From positions 52,762,479-52,826,478 of the forward strand of contig NC_079217.1 of assembly GCF_029633865.1 (NCBI RefSeq): 64,000 nucleotides of DNA, written 5' to 3'. Made by a program: the position numbers and the translations under genes. Below are positions 32,201 to 44,775 of this stretch, in pieces (position 1 is the stretch's first letter; each line of letters starts with the position of its first letter). Below the pieces are notes generated by a model that ran no database searches, was not told the origin of the DNA, and saw only the letters and a list, made by a program, of their open reading frames with translations. Origin of the DNA: Lampris incognitus (Eukaryota; Chordata; Actinopteri; Lampriformes; Lampridae).

Positions 32201-35200
32201 TGTGTTGTTTTTTTTACTGTTTACCAAACACGTTTACAGCTTGGGGAAATTTGGCTTAATGTCATATTCCACGCAAAGAACATGATGTGGCATTGTAAAG
32301 TAGAAACACCAAAAATATCTAAGAACAAGATTGTGTCTACATATTAAGGCCATCTGTTGTACAGAATGCAAAAAGCCAACACTAACATTTTCACAAATAA
32401 GAAATATCTACAATTTAGTGGGGGTCTCGATACTTGTTACACACCAAGTATTGCATTGAGAGAAATTCTCCTCTATTAAAACAACATTAGCATGACTATA
32501 TACAAAGGAAATATTAAAGCATGTTGAACCCAAGTGGGTGCTGGTTTAAAAGTTGATTTCATACATAAATTACATTACAAGGAACTGTAATTGTTAGGGG
32601 TATATAACAATGTGCTGTGGCACGATATTTCACAATTCAAAAATATAACGATACACATTGCGAAGCTGAGAAATTGATCACAATATTAAGTAAATTAAAT
32701 TGTGACTGCCAGAGGATGTAGATATAATTTATTAATATTAATGCAAGAGGGCGCAATAGGCATAATCTCAGTTTTGCTTGACGGACCTGATGACCCTGAC
32801 GTTCACTGGTTGTAGTGATCGAATGTTGGCATGAAAATGGAGGAGATGGAAACAGAGGATGCTCTGTCAAACTTTAAGTCAGTTGTATGGCATAATTTTG
32901 GTTTTCAAGTACGGAGGCAAGAAAATGGTGACAAGATTGTGGACTGAACAAAGACTAATAGCAAGCTCTGCCGGTTCACTATGGCTTACACAATGGCTAA
33001 CACCACAAGCATACTTCACCCTCTACAACAGCATCATAAGGACAAGCTACAGTCGCCACCAGATAAATTAGCAAAGGGCCAAACAACTCTTCTGAAGTCA
33101 TTTGCTGCATTGCTTCTGGAATCATCAGCAGGCGAAAGAGATAACACAAAGCAACGGCATTTTTATTGCTAACAGTGGCGAAACTACCATGTATATAGGT
33201 AATATAGCTGCATTGGGGTCCGCAACACTTTAGGGCCCGCACATACGAACCACTCTATCTCGCCACTATCGTATCAAAGATCTCACGCACACAGTCTACA
33301 GTATATGCTATGTTCAAAAATGTGTAACTTGTGCCTGCGTGTAATTATGGACATGCGTATTGCTTGCTGGTCATCCATCGAGCCCGAGGATGACATCCCT
33401 CCTCGTTAATGGTGTGTTCTTTGATGACTGGAGAGTCTAATTCTTGATCCACAAGTTTTATTGCATGCTGGACATATGGCATCTTGAGTTAGTGGGGGTA
33501 GGCATCGTTGTGTGTCTCTTTAGCCTTTTCTGTTGTTTTTTCTTTCTTTCACATTCCTCTCCATTTCCAGCTGTTCTATACCTCTGTGGCAGATCTCCCA
33601 CCAGTTGGCATGGTTGATGGCAGCTTGCTCCAGTCTCAACGAGTTGGTACAACATTACTTCAGCGATGTTTTTAGCTGGTCTTTGTATCGCTTCTTCTGA
33701 CCACCTTTGGACCAGTGGCCCAGATGAAGCTGTCCATACAGGACTTGACGTGGCAGGTGTTCTTGAGGCATCCTGATGACATGCCCAAGACACCAAGAAT
33801 GTAGTTGGTGTTCACATTGACCGTGGTTTCTATGCTCTTGATGTTTGTCCTAGCAAGAATCTCAGCATGGGGAACATGGTAACGCCACGTGATCCCCACG
33901 ATTCGCTACACACACCTCATGTGGAACCGCTCCAGCACCTTTAGGTGGCGGCTGTGTGTGACCCAGGTTTCACAGCTGTATAGGAGAGTCGTGATGCACA
34001 CAGCTTTGTAAATGACAATTTTGGTGTGCAGGTGGAGGTGTTTGTTTTGGAAGACCTTATGTTGAAGTTTGCCGAAGGCTACAGAGGCTTGTTTAATTCT
34101 ATTTTGAATTTCACGATCAGTGTTGCAGCCCTCAGAACGGATGCTGCCTAGGTATTTGCAAGATGGAACAACAGAGTGGTTGGTGTTCTATGGTGAAGAC
34201 AGGCATAGTCAGTGAGGGGCTGGACTTTCATTGGCATAACACCTCAGTCTTGGTGGTGTTGACTGGTAGACCCAGCCTGCTGTAGGCATTCACAACTGCA
34301 GAAAGGATAGTTTCCAGGTCTTCTGGTGTGTAAGCTACAAGAACCTGCACTGCTGTAAACTTGGTGGTTACCTGGAACCTTCAAATGTTGAAGAGGTTTC
34401 CATCTAGCCTAAAGTCTATTATGATCCCACTACTGCCTTCCAGAGCTTTATGAAAAAGCTTTGTGACATATAGGAGGAAAATGTTGATGAGTACCAGTGC
34501 CAGCACACACACCCCTGCTTCACTCCAGTGCATACATTAAAGCAGTGTTTCTCAACCGGGGGTCCGCGGACCCCTAGTGGTCCGTGGTGTAATTGCAAGG
34601 GGTCCGTGAAAATAAAATATCTTTAAAAAAAAAGATCCTATGACATTTATAGAAATAGGATTATTTTACTCAAATGTGACTGAGACCTTTATCTACCTAA
34701 ACTATAAAGGGTAACAGGCCTTTTTTCTCTAATTACATCTGTTTCACAAGTGTAATTTATTGTATTTTAATAAGAGATCTCGCTCCCGTTTGCATTGTTA
34801 AAATTTACTGCATAAACATTCTGTTGTTACATATATCTGAAAGTTACTGAATACATATTCTGTGTTGTTACATATATCTGAAAGTTACTGCATAAGAATT
34901 CTGTTTTGTTAACTATATCTAAGTTACAACTGAAAGCTCTTATTTTTCCCCAAAGAGTGAATAAATGCTATAATGCAATTTAAAATGCAGTTTCTACTGT
35001 TTCTATCAAATTGCAACCCCCCTCCCCCAAGATCAGGTGGAGGGGTCCTCAGGGTAGATCAAAAATACGCAGGGGGTCCAGGACCCCAAAAAGGTTGAGA
35101 ACCACTGCATTAAAGGATGCCGATTCCTGTCCTTCTATGGCCACCCATGCCACCATCCCATCATGGAACTGTTACAGAATGTTAACAAATTTGCTCAGAC

Positions 35201-38200
35201 AGACAAATTTTCTCAGGATTTTCCAAAGTAGCTCTTGATTTACAGTGTCAAAAGCTCTTGCTACGTTGAAAATCAGAATCAGAAAAGGTCCTGATGTTGG
35301 GTCCGTGGTGGTGTAATGGTCTAAACATCGACTTTGTGTCGATGCAGTTGCCCACTGGGGACTGGGGTTTGCGCCCCGGTCTCGTCAGATCCGACTATGG
35401 CCGGACTCGACGAAGCAGCAATAATTGGCAATGCTGTCTTTGGGAGGGGGGTGGAGTCGGCTTGTGTTCATCACATGAATGTGTCTCTGTGTGTGTCGGA
35501 AAAAGCAGTGGTTCGGCCTGGATTCGCCTTGTCACGAAAGTGGGGATGCGTCTCCTTCGAGACTGCCGATGGCAAACGCATGCAGTACAAGGGTGGGTGT
35601 TTGAACGAAAACAAATAGGGATCAATTGGCCACTAAATTGGGAGAAAAATCAGAAATAAATTTAGAAGAAAAAAAAAAGGTCCTGATGTTGTTCGCAGCA
35701 CTTTTCTTGTAGCTGTCTTACTGTCAAAATCATATCCACAGTACTCCTGTTCTTCCTGAAACCGCACTGACTCTGGCAGCAGATGTTCTGTCAAATGCTG
35801 TGCCATCCTGCATAGCAAGACCTTTGCAAGGTAGCAGGGATATGCCGCGACTGTTGCCACAGATGGACTTTTCATCCCTGTTTTTGTACAGGGTGACAAT
35901 TTTAGCATCCCTCCATTGTTGAGGGATACTGTCCTGGTCCCAGGCCTGCAGCATGTACTGACAGATCATTCTAGTGCACAAGTATCCTCTTTGATTTAGA
36001 AGTTCTGCTGAGATACCATCACTGCCAGGGGCCTTATTGTTCTTGAGGGAGTTAATGACTGCAAGTACTTCTTGAGAAGTTGGTGAGTGGTCAAGGTCTG
36101 GGATGGGCAGACAAACTAGCAGCTCTTCCAGGATGGATTAGGCTTCAAAATGTTAAGCCCGCCTTGCCAGGATCCACTTTTGGTCTTTTTGGGTTGTCAG
36201 TCTGTCCGCTGATTTTAATTGTGTGATAAGAGCAGTTCCTAGGGCCATATATAGTCTTTACAGAGTTGTAGAAGTTGTGCATGTCATTTCTGTCAGTATA
36301 TGATTGAATCTCATGAGCTTTCTTCATCCACCATGTATTTTGCAGAGTTTGCAAGGTTGTTTGTACCGCCTTACGTGCTGTTTGCCACTTCTACTGAAAT
36401 ATGGCGGATGCGGGGCAGTTGAGAGTAGCCCTGTGTGCCCTACGCATGGTTTCCAGCAGGGATATGATGGTGTCAGAGTTCTTGTCCAACCAGTCCTGAT
36501 GTTTTCTGGCTCTGTAGCCTATTGAGTCGACTGCAGCTTGATGTAGCAATGAGGTTAGGAAAATCCATTTCTGATCCATGGAATTGTCAGAACAGCCTCA
36601 AACTCTAGTGCCATCATGCCTACAGAGTGACGGAACTCATTCCGTGCTGGAGCTGACTTCAATTTAGCACAGTTCAATTGCTTTTTTTATGGGTTTCTTG
36701 AGATGCTGTGGGGGGCGTACTTTGATGTGGAGTTGGGGCATGATCAGGCGGTGACCCATCCAGCATTCTGCACCTCTCATGGCTGTAATACATACGTAAT
36801 ACTGCATAATATGCAGTAGAATAGACGAATTCACACAGCAAAAAGCCTGAAGAGTGTGCCTATGATGTAAGTAGAACTTATTTATTATTTATTTGACTAA
36901 TCATCGACCTGCACACTTGTTTTTTGGCCCATGCACAGACATGAATAATGTTGTCAATGTGCGGGTGCATAGTCACCAATAATGTTTTCATCTGTGTCAA
37001 GGTGCGCTATCTTGGCCTTGCCATTATGACTCCTCTATAGCACAGCAGTCTGTTTTCCTAGTAATAATTTCATTTAGGCATCAACTGTGCAGTGTGTTTC
37101 ACTGTTGCTGGTCATTTTAAAGCTGCGTGCTTTCACTTCTTTCATTCAGCACTGACATGACATTATGTTACGTCTGATTGTGATGGGCAGGCCAAGGCTC
37201 ACTTTGACCAGCTTGCATTGGGGCCTGGCGCTGACTTGTTACGCTACCGATTGCCAAAGACATGAGACTGCGTTCAGTAGTTGAGGAACAAAGATTTCGA
37301 CACACAGGAGCCCAAATATCACACTGCATCCTGTATACATTTCAGCAAATCTGTAGTTCCTGCCATGTATGAGGATGTTTACGTAAAGGTTAAGAAACCC
37401 TCCAAGAAGGCTGAGAGAGTCACGATAACCACATAGGGCTAGACCTCTTGTGCTACCCAAAGCTACATAACCATCACAGCCCATATCATCAACCATCAGT
37501 AGATAACAGTGAGTTTTGTTCTCCAAACATACGTGATGTTTGAATCACACACTGGCCAAAATATTGGCGAGGTGCTGAAATTGGCTGCTAATGAATGGAA
37601 GCTTGGAACAACAAATCAGCCCACTGTCAGTGTTACAGACAAAAATAGAAACATAGATGTAGGAGTGAGAGGCTGGGCTGAGACTGCACATTAGGCGTTT
37701 AGCCAACACTTTAAGGGCTCTAGTTTCCAGGTCATAGCACAGTCGAAGGCACTGGTGCTATTTCACGGTGCAAATCGATCTAAGGTGTGGCCAATACTTT
37801 TTTGATAATTTTGAGACATGCTGTGCAACAGAGGCACAGTAGTAAAAGGGTTGGATTAGAAAGCATAAATGATCAGTAGGAGTGGTGGGGGCTGTCTTCA
37901 ATTACAGCCAATCAAATCAGTTCCTCTCATTCCCTTTAAAACCAGAGCGCGCTCTGACATGGCGAACTGCCAATTTCATAATAGACGGCTAAAGTCCAGA
38001 TCACCTAAGGCAGAAAAGCTTCTCCCAGAAGGAATGCAGTGTATTTACAGTGTATTTGTTCGGGAGGTGCAGAGTTGCCAAGTGCGTATACAACAAACAT
38101 AAACACCAATTCCAATATGATATGAGACAACACGCAAACATAATTATTTTACAAGCTCCTGTTTAACATGTCTTCATTCTCACCAGTGTCTTTCTTTCTT

Positions 38201-41200
38201 TCCTGTGCATTCTATGAACATGGCAGGAGACCTTAAATAGTTATGATCATGGATCAATTAGCCTAGAAAATCAGCGCTTTCTTTTAGGTTGAATGAGGTT
38301 AACTGAAATATTGAAATTCCCATCACCATGTTGTTTTCCATGTGTAATGACGCACCTTAACTGTTTTGTGTTGGAAGACAATGATACATGTGCAGACATT
38401 TTTTTTTATGATTAAAAAGGTTTAGGACAATAGTCAGTTAAATTATTCACGAAATAGGCCAACATAACATACACAAAAGTGGCATGTGTGATTTTGGATA
38501 TCAATGCTTAGTGCACCTTCGCATAAAACCCGGAAACCACCACACAACGCCTGCATTAAGACGTGGTCTGACCAGGTGGGGACGCAGGTGTAATATTTGA
38601 CACCAGACTAGCTCTGCGCCACTTGATTTTGACCGACATACCCTCTACTGCACCCCCACGCCCATTTCGGTGCAAGCAATATCATGACGAGCCCGGAAAT
38701 TAGCAAACACGTGCCCAGGCAAGAGAAAAACCACTTTACGTCCAACAAAAATGTCACTAAGTCAGTTGCAGTTAGTCAACTGCTGGGCCGTGTGAGACGG
38801 ACTGCAGCGGAATCTGCCAAATAAGGGAAGAACTGCAAGAAAAAAGTAATGGTTTGAAAACTGCTTTTTTGGTAAATGCACATGACTAATCATGTTTTCA
38901 TATGGGAAGCTGCATCTGCTAGTATTAATTTAATTTTCAATGAGAAACAGAGGGCGGGCAGGTTGGGTGGTGGTAGGACAAGCGGGTGCAGTCCCCAGAG
39001 ACTTGGCGCTTGTGTGGATGAATCGAGAACACCCCCCCCCCAGATAAAAAATATTCAACTTTTGAGGAGGCAGTGTGGGATTTTTTTTTTTATGGAATTG
39101 ACAAACCAACATACAACATCTTGTTTATTCAATGAGACCACAGTTTACATCAAGGTAACAAGATGGAGGAACATTTAATTTTGGTGGAGGCAGACTACCT
39201 GCAGCTGTAAAATCCATGCATTAGAATTTACCAGGACATCAATCGTAAGGCATGTGCTTAAGAGGCGACTGGGGCGACGCTTGGGGTAACAGGTAAGTTA
39301 TTAAAATTCTTGCTTTAGGTAATCAGAAAACGTAATAATGTGAAAAGGTAAAAGCTAATGGATGTAATTTAGCAGTGGCAGCTAGCACTATCATGTGTGC
39401 TTTTGAGCGCAACTTAATGTTTATATATGATTTCATAAATTACCGGATTTTCACATGGGAAGCAACACCCGTTCCCATGGTTACTTCACCGCGACATAAC
39501 ACTTCCGCGACTCCGGACAATCTGTTTATCTTTCACATGAGAGGCAGATGGGAGGGTGTGGGATAGAGAGCGGGGTATTGCTTCCCGTCTAGAAACGCCA
39601 TAAGAAGGAATAAATTAGAACTGTGAGATCTTACGTTTCTTTATGGTCTCACTTTGTTGAATATATTATGAGTGTATTGAACCGTGAGCCCTGAATCGTC
39701 TATCAAACCAAATCGTGAGTTCACTGTATCATTACATCCCCCAGTAATTGTTATCGACAGTTGTCCAAGCAGAAATGGAGGTATACATACTAAATCCAAG
39801 CAGTAGGCAATTCATTCCCATTTGTGGGATGATATTGCATAGCCGACTGCCTGCATACCTGTATTGCCGTGCTTTATCCATGTATTCATGCTGCTCCATC
39901 CCCTGAGAGTCAGCAGCTGAGACATCAATGATGTTCCTGTAGAGACAGAGAAAATACACAGGCTTGATTAAAGGGACACATTACCAACGTTAAGATGGAA
40001 TGTTGAATGACATGTTAATTACTGCTTAACAATCAACAAATAAATTTTTATAGGTTAACGTCAGACTGGTGTCTTACTGTGCTGTCTTGGTAAGGATGGA
40101 TGTTAGTAGGGCCTGTTCATCTGTACGTGCTGAAGGGACATTAGCAGTGCTCCATTCTGTGCCATTCAGGGGTTTGCTGTCAGGGTTGGGGTGGGGTATA
40201 AGTGGCTTATGCTCATCGGGGTCCTGGAGGACACAATACACATCATAATCAATCAGAGCGAGAGAGAGTCTGTGGTGAACGTGAAACAAGTTATTTTCCT
40301 TGCCAAAGACCTGTACAGAACAGTATCTACTACTACTACTACTACTACTACTTTCAGCTGCTACCGTTAGGGGTCGCCACAGAGGATCATCAGTTTCCAT
40401 TTCTGACCTGTATAGAACAGTGTAAAGGCTCATTAATGCTCTCTTTACGTACGTGAATAGATACGTCCGTTTCACATGTTCTAAACGTCACTGCCCACAT
40501 ACTTCCCATCCATGTTTTACGTTGGCATGGTTGTTAAGCAATACATCCACTAGAGGGCAGTTTAGGTTCACAGGTAAGGCGTCTAGGTTGCCGGAAATTC
40601 ACACGAAGAAGAAGAGAGCAAACATGGCGACGGTAGAGAAGCTCATTAAGAAAGAGGCAGCGCAGTAGACGGCGGTGGTCTGTGCGGCCATTAAATACAT
40701 AGCGGCATGTGGACGGATAATTATTCTCCCTGATTTTACCTATGAAAGAAATTGACGACGAACGTCATTTCCAATACTTTTCGCAAAGCCTTTCCTCAAA
40801 AAGTTCCGCCATTTCTTCTTTGTTGTGTGTTGCTGGCTGGTTGCGCGCGAGCTATTAACCACACTGCGCAACACTGCCCCCACGATTTCCGGTGGTACTG
40901 CTGTTTGTACGGATCCGCAAACTCCCAGAAAACGTGCAGAAATACGGACGAAATGAACGCAGAGTACGGACGGAAGGCTCCGCCCGTATACGTATTTAAC
41001 GTTGAGCATAAATGAGCTCTAAAAATGTCCCAATCCGATCCACGGCATCGGTATCGGATCGATACTGGCACAGAACGCTGGATTGGATGTCGGAGGGAGA
41101 AAAAAATATGATCCGATACCGATCCGATACAATCCATGGGGAAATCTAGTCTAGCTTAAGCCATCGCGTAAATGCTTGTTTTATTTCTTCTTCGTCGCCT

Positions 41201-43628
41201 TCTTCTTTTGATTCTTATTCTTCTTCTCTAGGCTTACTGGCGGATCACAAACAACTGTAAGGTGCATACCGCCACCTACTGTACAAGAATGTGTAACGTC
41301 TTTCTGACGTCTTCATATTAGCACTGCCCGTGCCGCGCACGTCCGGTTAAGCGGCGCAGCATCAAGTGGTAAGAACAGTAGTAGAATTAGTCGCAAGTGT
41401 ATGAACGTTAACCACCTGTGGAATAGTCATATAAGTGGTGTGGAAGTATTTCAGAGGGAGAAAAAAATCCAACAGGCGAATGCAAAATGTAAAAATAAAG
41501 CAGCTAGGTCAGTAAAGTCAGTTTAAACTGTTTGTTAAGGTTAGGTTATTTATTTGGAATGTTATACATAATTTAAGTTGTGTTTTACAGTACCATTTGC
41601 ACATAGCTGCACTGTAAGGGATAGTTTTGTATATGTTTTTTTTACATGCTGAATGCTAACTGTTTTGACTTTAAACCTGTTCACTTTAAGTACTGCAGTA
41701 TCCGTTTTGTTTTTTGTTTTTTTGTAGTGTTTGAATAAAGGTTGGCAGTCTTTCATAACCAACCGTTGTTGTGGACTATATACTGGGGAACTATTTGTTT
41801 TTTCTCCATTTGAGTGAGATGTTTTTAGGTTGGTAATTGGCTATCATAAGCAAAGGGCTTCCATGTAATTTATTATCATTATTATTATTATTATTTGTAC
41901 ATGTAGGTGGCTGGCGCGACAGAGGAAGATGCAGAGGACAGGAAGAGATGGAAATTGATGATCCGTTGTGGCGACCCATAACGGCAGCAGCTGAAAGTAG
42001 TAGTAGTATAAGAGTAAAACAAAATATCGGATTGGTATCGGCAAATAGCCAAAGCTGTGGTATCCGCATCGGTATCAGAAACGAAAAGGTGGTATCGGGA
42101 GATCTCTAGAAAAAGTTTAAAAAAAGGTTTGAATGTTGGCAAACAATATGCTTAGTTAAGCCCACTGAGGCAAATTTATGATAGTGGGCTATACAAATAA
42201 AATTGACTTGACTTAGTTGGAAACGGGAGGTGTACATCCCAAAAATGTTATGAGAAAAAAATACTACTACTAAAGAAAAAATACATCTATAATTTTGAAA
42301 AAGTTTAAATGACCATGACAAGTTTTAGACTGCCTAGAGGAAACAGTGTAGGCCAACAATTTTGACTCATCATATCACTATTACCAAATACTACATACAA
42401 TTAAATTCCAGTCGTTTCTTTACAGAGACTTTACACTGGGCCTAAGCCACTTTCTTGAGTAACAGAACAGACCGAATATGTTATCAATTTGATTTAGTGG
42501 GGGGGGGGGGAGTTTATTTAGTAGTGAGTTAGAATCGCCAATCATTCTTGTCACTATTGGTGATTTAACCACTATGACCGTCATATGAAATGCACTCTAG
42601 CGATGATGTGAATATAATTCGGTACTCCAAGATGCTTCGACGGCAAGATGCAACGGCAAGATGCATAGTTCGACAATGAAATTAATCTGCTAATTTTCTG
42701 ACACTTTTGCTTTCGATAAGTGTCTGCGAATAAGGTGAACCCCCCCCCTTCAAAAAAAGACAAGGCAAAGTGCCATTTCCCACGAGGAACTCACATTGAC
42801 ATAAAAAAAAGTATGATTAATGCTCCATCCTCTGAGCTGAATTGATTTTAGGATAACCACTGTTTAACGAGACAGAAAACAAGACACCATATCTACAGAA
42901 TGTGACACCACCACGTCACGTGACCTTATATATTGACTACGTTATCTTTAGTTCTGGTCTCAGCTGTTGTGGTGGTAGCGCGTTGAGTTTTGAGACATTT
43001 CCATAAAGAGGTGAAATAGCCTTATTTATAAAAATAAACATCAGTTTTAGCAGCGAGAGGCCTAGTGCTATTCGTTGGAAACTAGAACGAGGCGTTAGCT
43101 CTTATGTACAAAAGTGGGGATACCCGACTGGTTTTTGCAATCTGACTTGATCACGAGTTCAGCTGCAGAGCTGCAAAGCACTGGCGTGATTTTAGCGACT
43201 GTGCTGCATGAGTTGGGATCAACCACTATGTCGTCATAACGTCAAAAGGATCGAGGCGTTTTCATTCGGTACATCGCGGTTTGCTCGCAAACTTGTGCAG
43301 TACATCTTAGCTAGCCAAGATGTACTGCACAAGTTTGCTAGCTAGCTAGCTAGCTACGTTGGGAGGGCTACATTGTTATGGGCCAGGCCTTTAGAGCACA
43401 ATCAAGTCGAGGCTGCAACAGTGCATATTTCACCCGCATTTCCGACTCATCACATCTCGGCAACGTCGACCTTGCTTGCCCAAAAACTACCAACACGCCG
43501 CGGTTCTGTAAAAAGAAGGAAATTCGCCCACCAACATTCAGCATGTTAGCATGCTATGTTAGCCGGACTGCTAACCGTACGTCTACCTGCTCCGCGGTTT
43601 CGTTCTCGCTGCTGTAACAGCAACCCAT
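29116..43628 (-). CDS. lamtor1: lamtor1: Ragulator complex protein LAMTOR1 (p18), five exons, 160 aa
   Basis: Scaffold of the pentameric Ragulator complex that holds Rag GTPases and mTORC1 at the late endosome/lysosome surface. Minus-strand exons 43587-43628, 40078-40223, 39859-39936, 30194-30317 and 29116-29208 join without phase conflict into 483 nt (160 residues; human has 161). The N-terminus [10 protein letters not shown] keeps Gly2 (myristoylation) and Cys3/Cys4 (palmitoylation). Family-diagnostic stretches are [48 protein letters not shown] and the C-terminal [20 protein letters not shown]; it ends QFAIP where mammals have QFGIP. All borders are GT-AG. Intron 3 is 9.5 kb and full of retroelements. 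The start is fixed by the lipidation motif. Head to head with the SFRP-type gene. Confidence 0.97.
29310..29409. repeat. Long inverted repeat (41-bp arms, 18-bp loop)
   Basis: Arms 29310-29350 and 29369-29409 are reverse complements with one mismatch. Lies in lamtor1 intron 4, about 100 bp upstream of exon 5 on the minus strand. It could be a foldback MITE. Confidence 0.95.
30194..30317 (-). CDS. lamtor1: lamtor1 exon 4
   Basis: 124 bp; with one base carried over it encodes (S)[20 protein letters not shown] and [20 protein letters not shown]. Acceptor tatgtttcag, donor cag|gtaaac. Confidence 0.96.
30502..30606 (+). mobile_element. SINE family A, 3'-truncated (+)
   Basis: Head 'catagcggtctattctgttg', degraded B box 'aattcgaatccc', then 'ggtcgggcgtctttacagac'. 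In lamtor1 intron 3. Confidence 0.7.
30811..31488 (-). pseudogene. L1/Tx1-type LINE ORF1 fragment
   Basis: The first part (from 31488) has a helical region ([20 protein letters not shown], then [20 protein letters not shown]) like the coiled coil of L1 ORF1 proteins. A frame change leads to [10 protein letters not shown]-type sequence with [12 protein letters not shown] and [20 protein letters not shown], matching the RRM/C-terminal region ('ERAHR', 'PRPIIVRF'). No ORF2 nearby. In lamtor1 intron 3. Confidence 0.65.
31512..33044. other. lamtor1 intron 3, unassigned AT-rich sequence
   Basis: Poly-A at 31970-31987. Degenerate 'cacgatattt' words near 32620-32700 hint at an old DNA repeat. No exon. 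Confidence 0.35.
34543..35107. mobile_element. hAT-type nonautonomous element (565 bp) with 8-bp duplication
   Basis: Termini CAGTGTTTCTCAACC and GGTTGAGAACCACTG, flanked by identical cattaaag (34535-34542 and 35108-35115). Closely matches 25456-26046 over its whole length, minus one short internal repeat unit. Confidence 0.93.
35292..35680 (+). mobile_element. tRNA-derived SINE, family D
   Basis: Head 'ggtggtgtaatggtctaaac' with B-box-like 'gggtttgcgcccc', a body 'ggccggactcgacgaagcag' and 'gactgccgatggcaaacgca', and an A-rich 3' end (35650-35680). It sits inside the minus-strand LINE relic. Confidence 0.65.
36786..39858. other. lamtor1 intron 3, remaining part
   Basis: No transposon termini, long coding frame or splice-flanked exon recognised. 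Short open frames lack domains. A poly-C and poly-T tract lie at 39031-39091. Confidence 0.35.
39859..39936 (-). CDS. lamtor1: lamtor1 exon 3
   Basis: 78 bp encoding (Q)[20 protein letters not shown] and KARQY. Acceptor gtctctacag, donor ag|gtatgc. Confidence 0.97.
40078..40223 (-). CDS. lamtor1: lamtor1 exon 2
   Basis: 146 bp, starts in phase 0: [20 protein letters not shown], then [18 protein letters not shown]. Acceptor ttgtgtcctccag, donor gca ca|gtaaga. Confidence 0.96.
40327..40410 (-). mobile_element. RTE 3'-end fragment (minus)
   Basis: A (TAC)n tail followed by 'ttcagctgctaccgttaggg' and 'gtcgccacagaggatcatc', the reverse complement of the RTE terminus at about 22290-22349. Confidence 0.85.
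40411..41016. other. lamtor1 intron 1, unassigned
   Basis: GC-richer patches near 40580-40990 with small open frames on both strands. No domain, no exon assembled. Confidence 0.3.
41017..42112. repeat. Dispersed element with repeated GATCCGATACC-type words at both ends
   Basis: Both ends (41025-41135 and 42010-42105) are rich in 'tatcggatcggtatcgg'-like words in opposite orientations. This suggests subterminal repeats of a nonautonomous DNA transposon. Exact termini and target duplication not resolved. An RTE tail lies inside. Confidence 0.4.
41905..42008 (+). mobile_element. RTE 3'-end fragment (plus)
   Basis: About 100 bp matching 22250-22349 (ggtggctggcgcgacagagg, gatccgttgtggcgaccc) with a (TAG)n tail. 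Confidence 0.85.
42113..43286. other. lamtor1 intron 1, unassigned
   Basis: AT-rich with one G homopolymer (42498-42511). No exon or repeat recognised. Confidence 0.35.
43287..43338. repeat. Perfect inverted repeat (22-bp arms, 8-bp loop)
   Basis: Arms 43287-43308 and 43317-43338 are exact reverse complements around agctagcc, next to a (GCTA)n run. In lamtor1 intron 1, about 250 bp from exon 1. Confidence 0.97.
43587..43628 (-). CDS. lamtor1: lamtor1 exon 1
   Basis: 42 bp encoding [14 protein letters not shown], donor cag|gtagac. The human first coding exon also has 14 codons and the same phase. The ATG lies in a CCATGG palindrome, which also gives a spurious plus-strand frame. Confidence 0.95.
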
Positions 43629-44775
43629 GGCGTCCGGCGCTCCGCCAACTTCCTCAGCCCCAGTCTCCTCTCAGAGTTCACCGTCCACCGATAGGAAACG
43701 GGTCGGGCCTCGGTCCCTCCGCAGTCGCGTCAGACTCCTTCCCTTGCGCGGAGACTTCGCCTCTCCTAAACGCGCTACCACTGTGTCAACAGCAGCCTCC
43801 GCGGAAGCGCCATCACATGACAGCCGCTCTGACGTCATGACGCAGGGACGTTTCCGCCGTCGTCGTCACGTGGCAAATGATTTTTTTTTTGAGGGGGGGG
43901 GCGGCTTCGACTTTTAACCCAGAGTTTAAACTTTTATAATAGGGATCCGTTCTTTGGAGATCTTCGTTATTTACTTTGGGGAAAGCGCACATCAGTGAAG
44001 CAAACGCCATGTTGTATGTGAAGTCGAGGATATTGTAGCGAATTCGGGGGGCAACCACAGGAACTGCCGCGGCCGGGACGCGAACCCGTATCGCCCGCAC
44101 CGCGGGAGGCATCGCTAACCGCTCGACTAAAGGGTCAGACCCGCCAGCCGGCGGCCAGCGTGTCTTCTTATCCATGCACGTTACAATATACAGTGTTGGA
44201 ATCGAGCTCTGTTGAAAAGTAGTTGTTTACAAACATCAGGCGAGAGGGGGGGCACATGGGCAGGGCAAAATAATGAATAGCTCGGAGCACAACTGACGAT
44301 AAGCATCCGAGGTGTCGTGCGAAGCGCAGTTCTAATAAAGACCGTCGGCGTTCATGCCCGAATCTGCTCTCTGGCATAAGATGACAGAGCCTCTAAATTG
44401 CTCTCCACTGAGTTGTGATGACAGGGTGCCATGCACACTACCGCCAAAACAGCAGCACACATGCCAAGAGCGGGGGGGGGGGAAGGGGCAAGAACGGCTT
44501 GATTCCCCCTTAAACGGCATCAATTAGGATTTAAATTAAAATCGCAATAACGCCACAACTTAAACGCTCGAAGCGGTGACGGTGGGGCGAATTAACAAAG
44601 CTGTGAGTTGCCCCCACCTCCCACCCCCGAATTTGGAGGGAGGCGCCTGCCCCTCTCATTCACCCCCCCCCCCACCTTCTTCTTATTGACACCTCTTGGG
44701 CAGGTCAAGTCTAGACGGGGAGGCAACAGGGTCAGCGCCGCTTTGTTCCCCGCACCCTACAGCAGCAATCGCAGC
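43629..44775. promoter_or_regulatory. Divergent intergenic/promoter region, lamtor1 and SFRP-type gene
   Basis: 1.15 kb separates the two start codons. The lamtor1-proximal 230 bp are CpG-rich, consistent with a housekeeping CpG-island promoter. The SFRP-proximal side (44560-44775) is GC-rich with C homopolymers. A family B SINE lies between. No TATA box placed. Confidence 0.5.
44030..44165 (-). mobile_element. tRNA-derived SINE, family B (minus)
   Basis: On the minus strand: 'ccctttagtcgagcggttag' (A box) and 'gggttcgcgtcccgg' (B box), preceded by 'gacacgctggccgcc'. More GC-rich than the other two copies. Confidence 0.65.

Larger units (their letters stand above)
33045..36785 (-). mobile_element. 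Non-LTR retrotransposon relic (endonuclease end to 3' UTR), with nested insertions
   Basis: Minus-strand decayed frames run from about 36780 (endonuclease end, [20 protein letters not shown]), through [40 protein letters not shown] and RGISLL, to a C-terminal block with [15 protein letters not shown] and [10 protein letters not shown] near 33750-33980, then a 3' UTR to about 33045. Two later insertions interrupt it: a hAT MITE (34543-35107) and a SINE (35292-35680). Clade not certain; RTE or R4/Dong-like C-termini look similar. In lamtor1 intron 3. Confidence 0.75.

Noticed and set aside
40453-40668. Short plus-strand protein ending [14 protein letters not shown]
   Set aside because: Located in lamtor1 intron 1; no splice borders, no domain, short.
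43627-43917. Plus-strand 96-residue frame starting at the lamtor1 ATG palindrome
   Set aside because: It begins in CCATGG shared with lamtor1 and lies in its CpG-rich 5' region. It has no motif and runs into a poly-T/poly-G tract.
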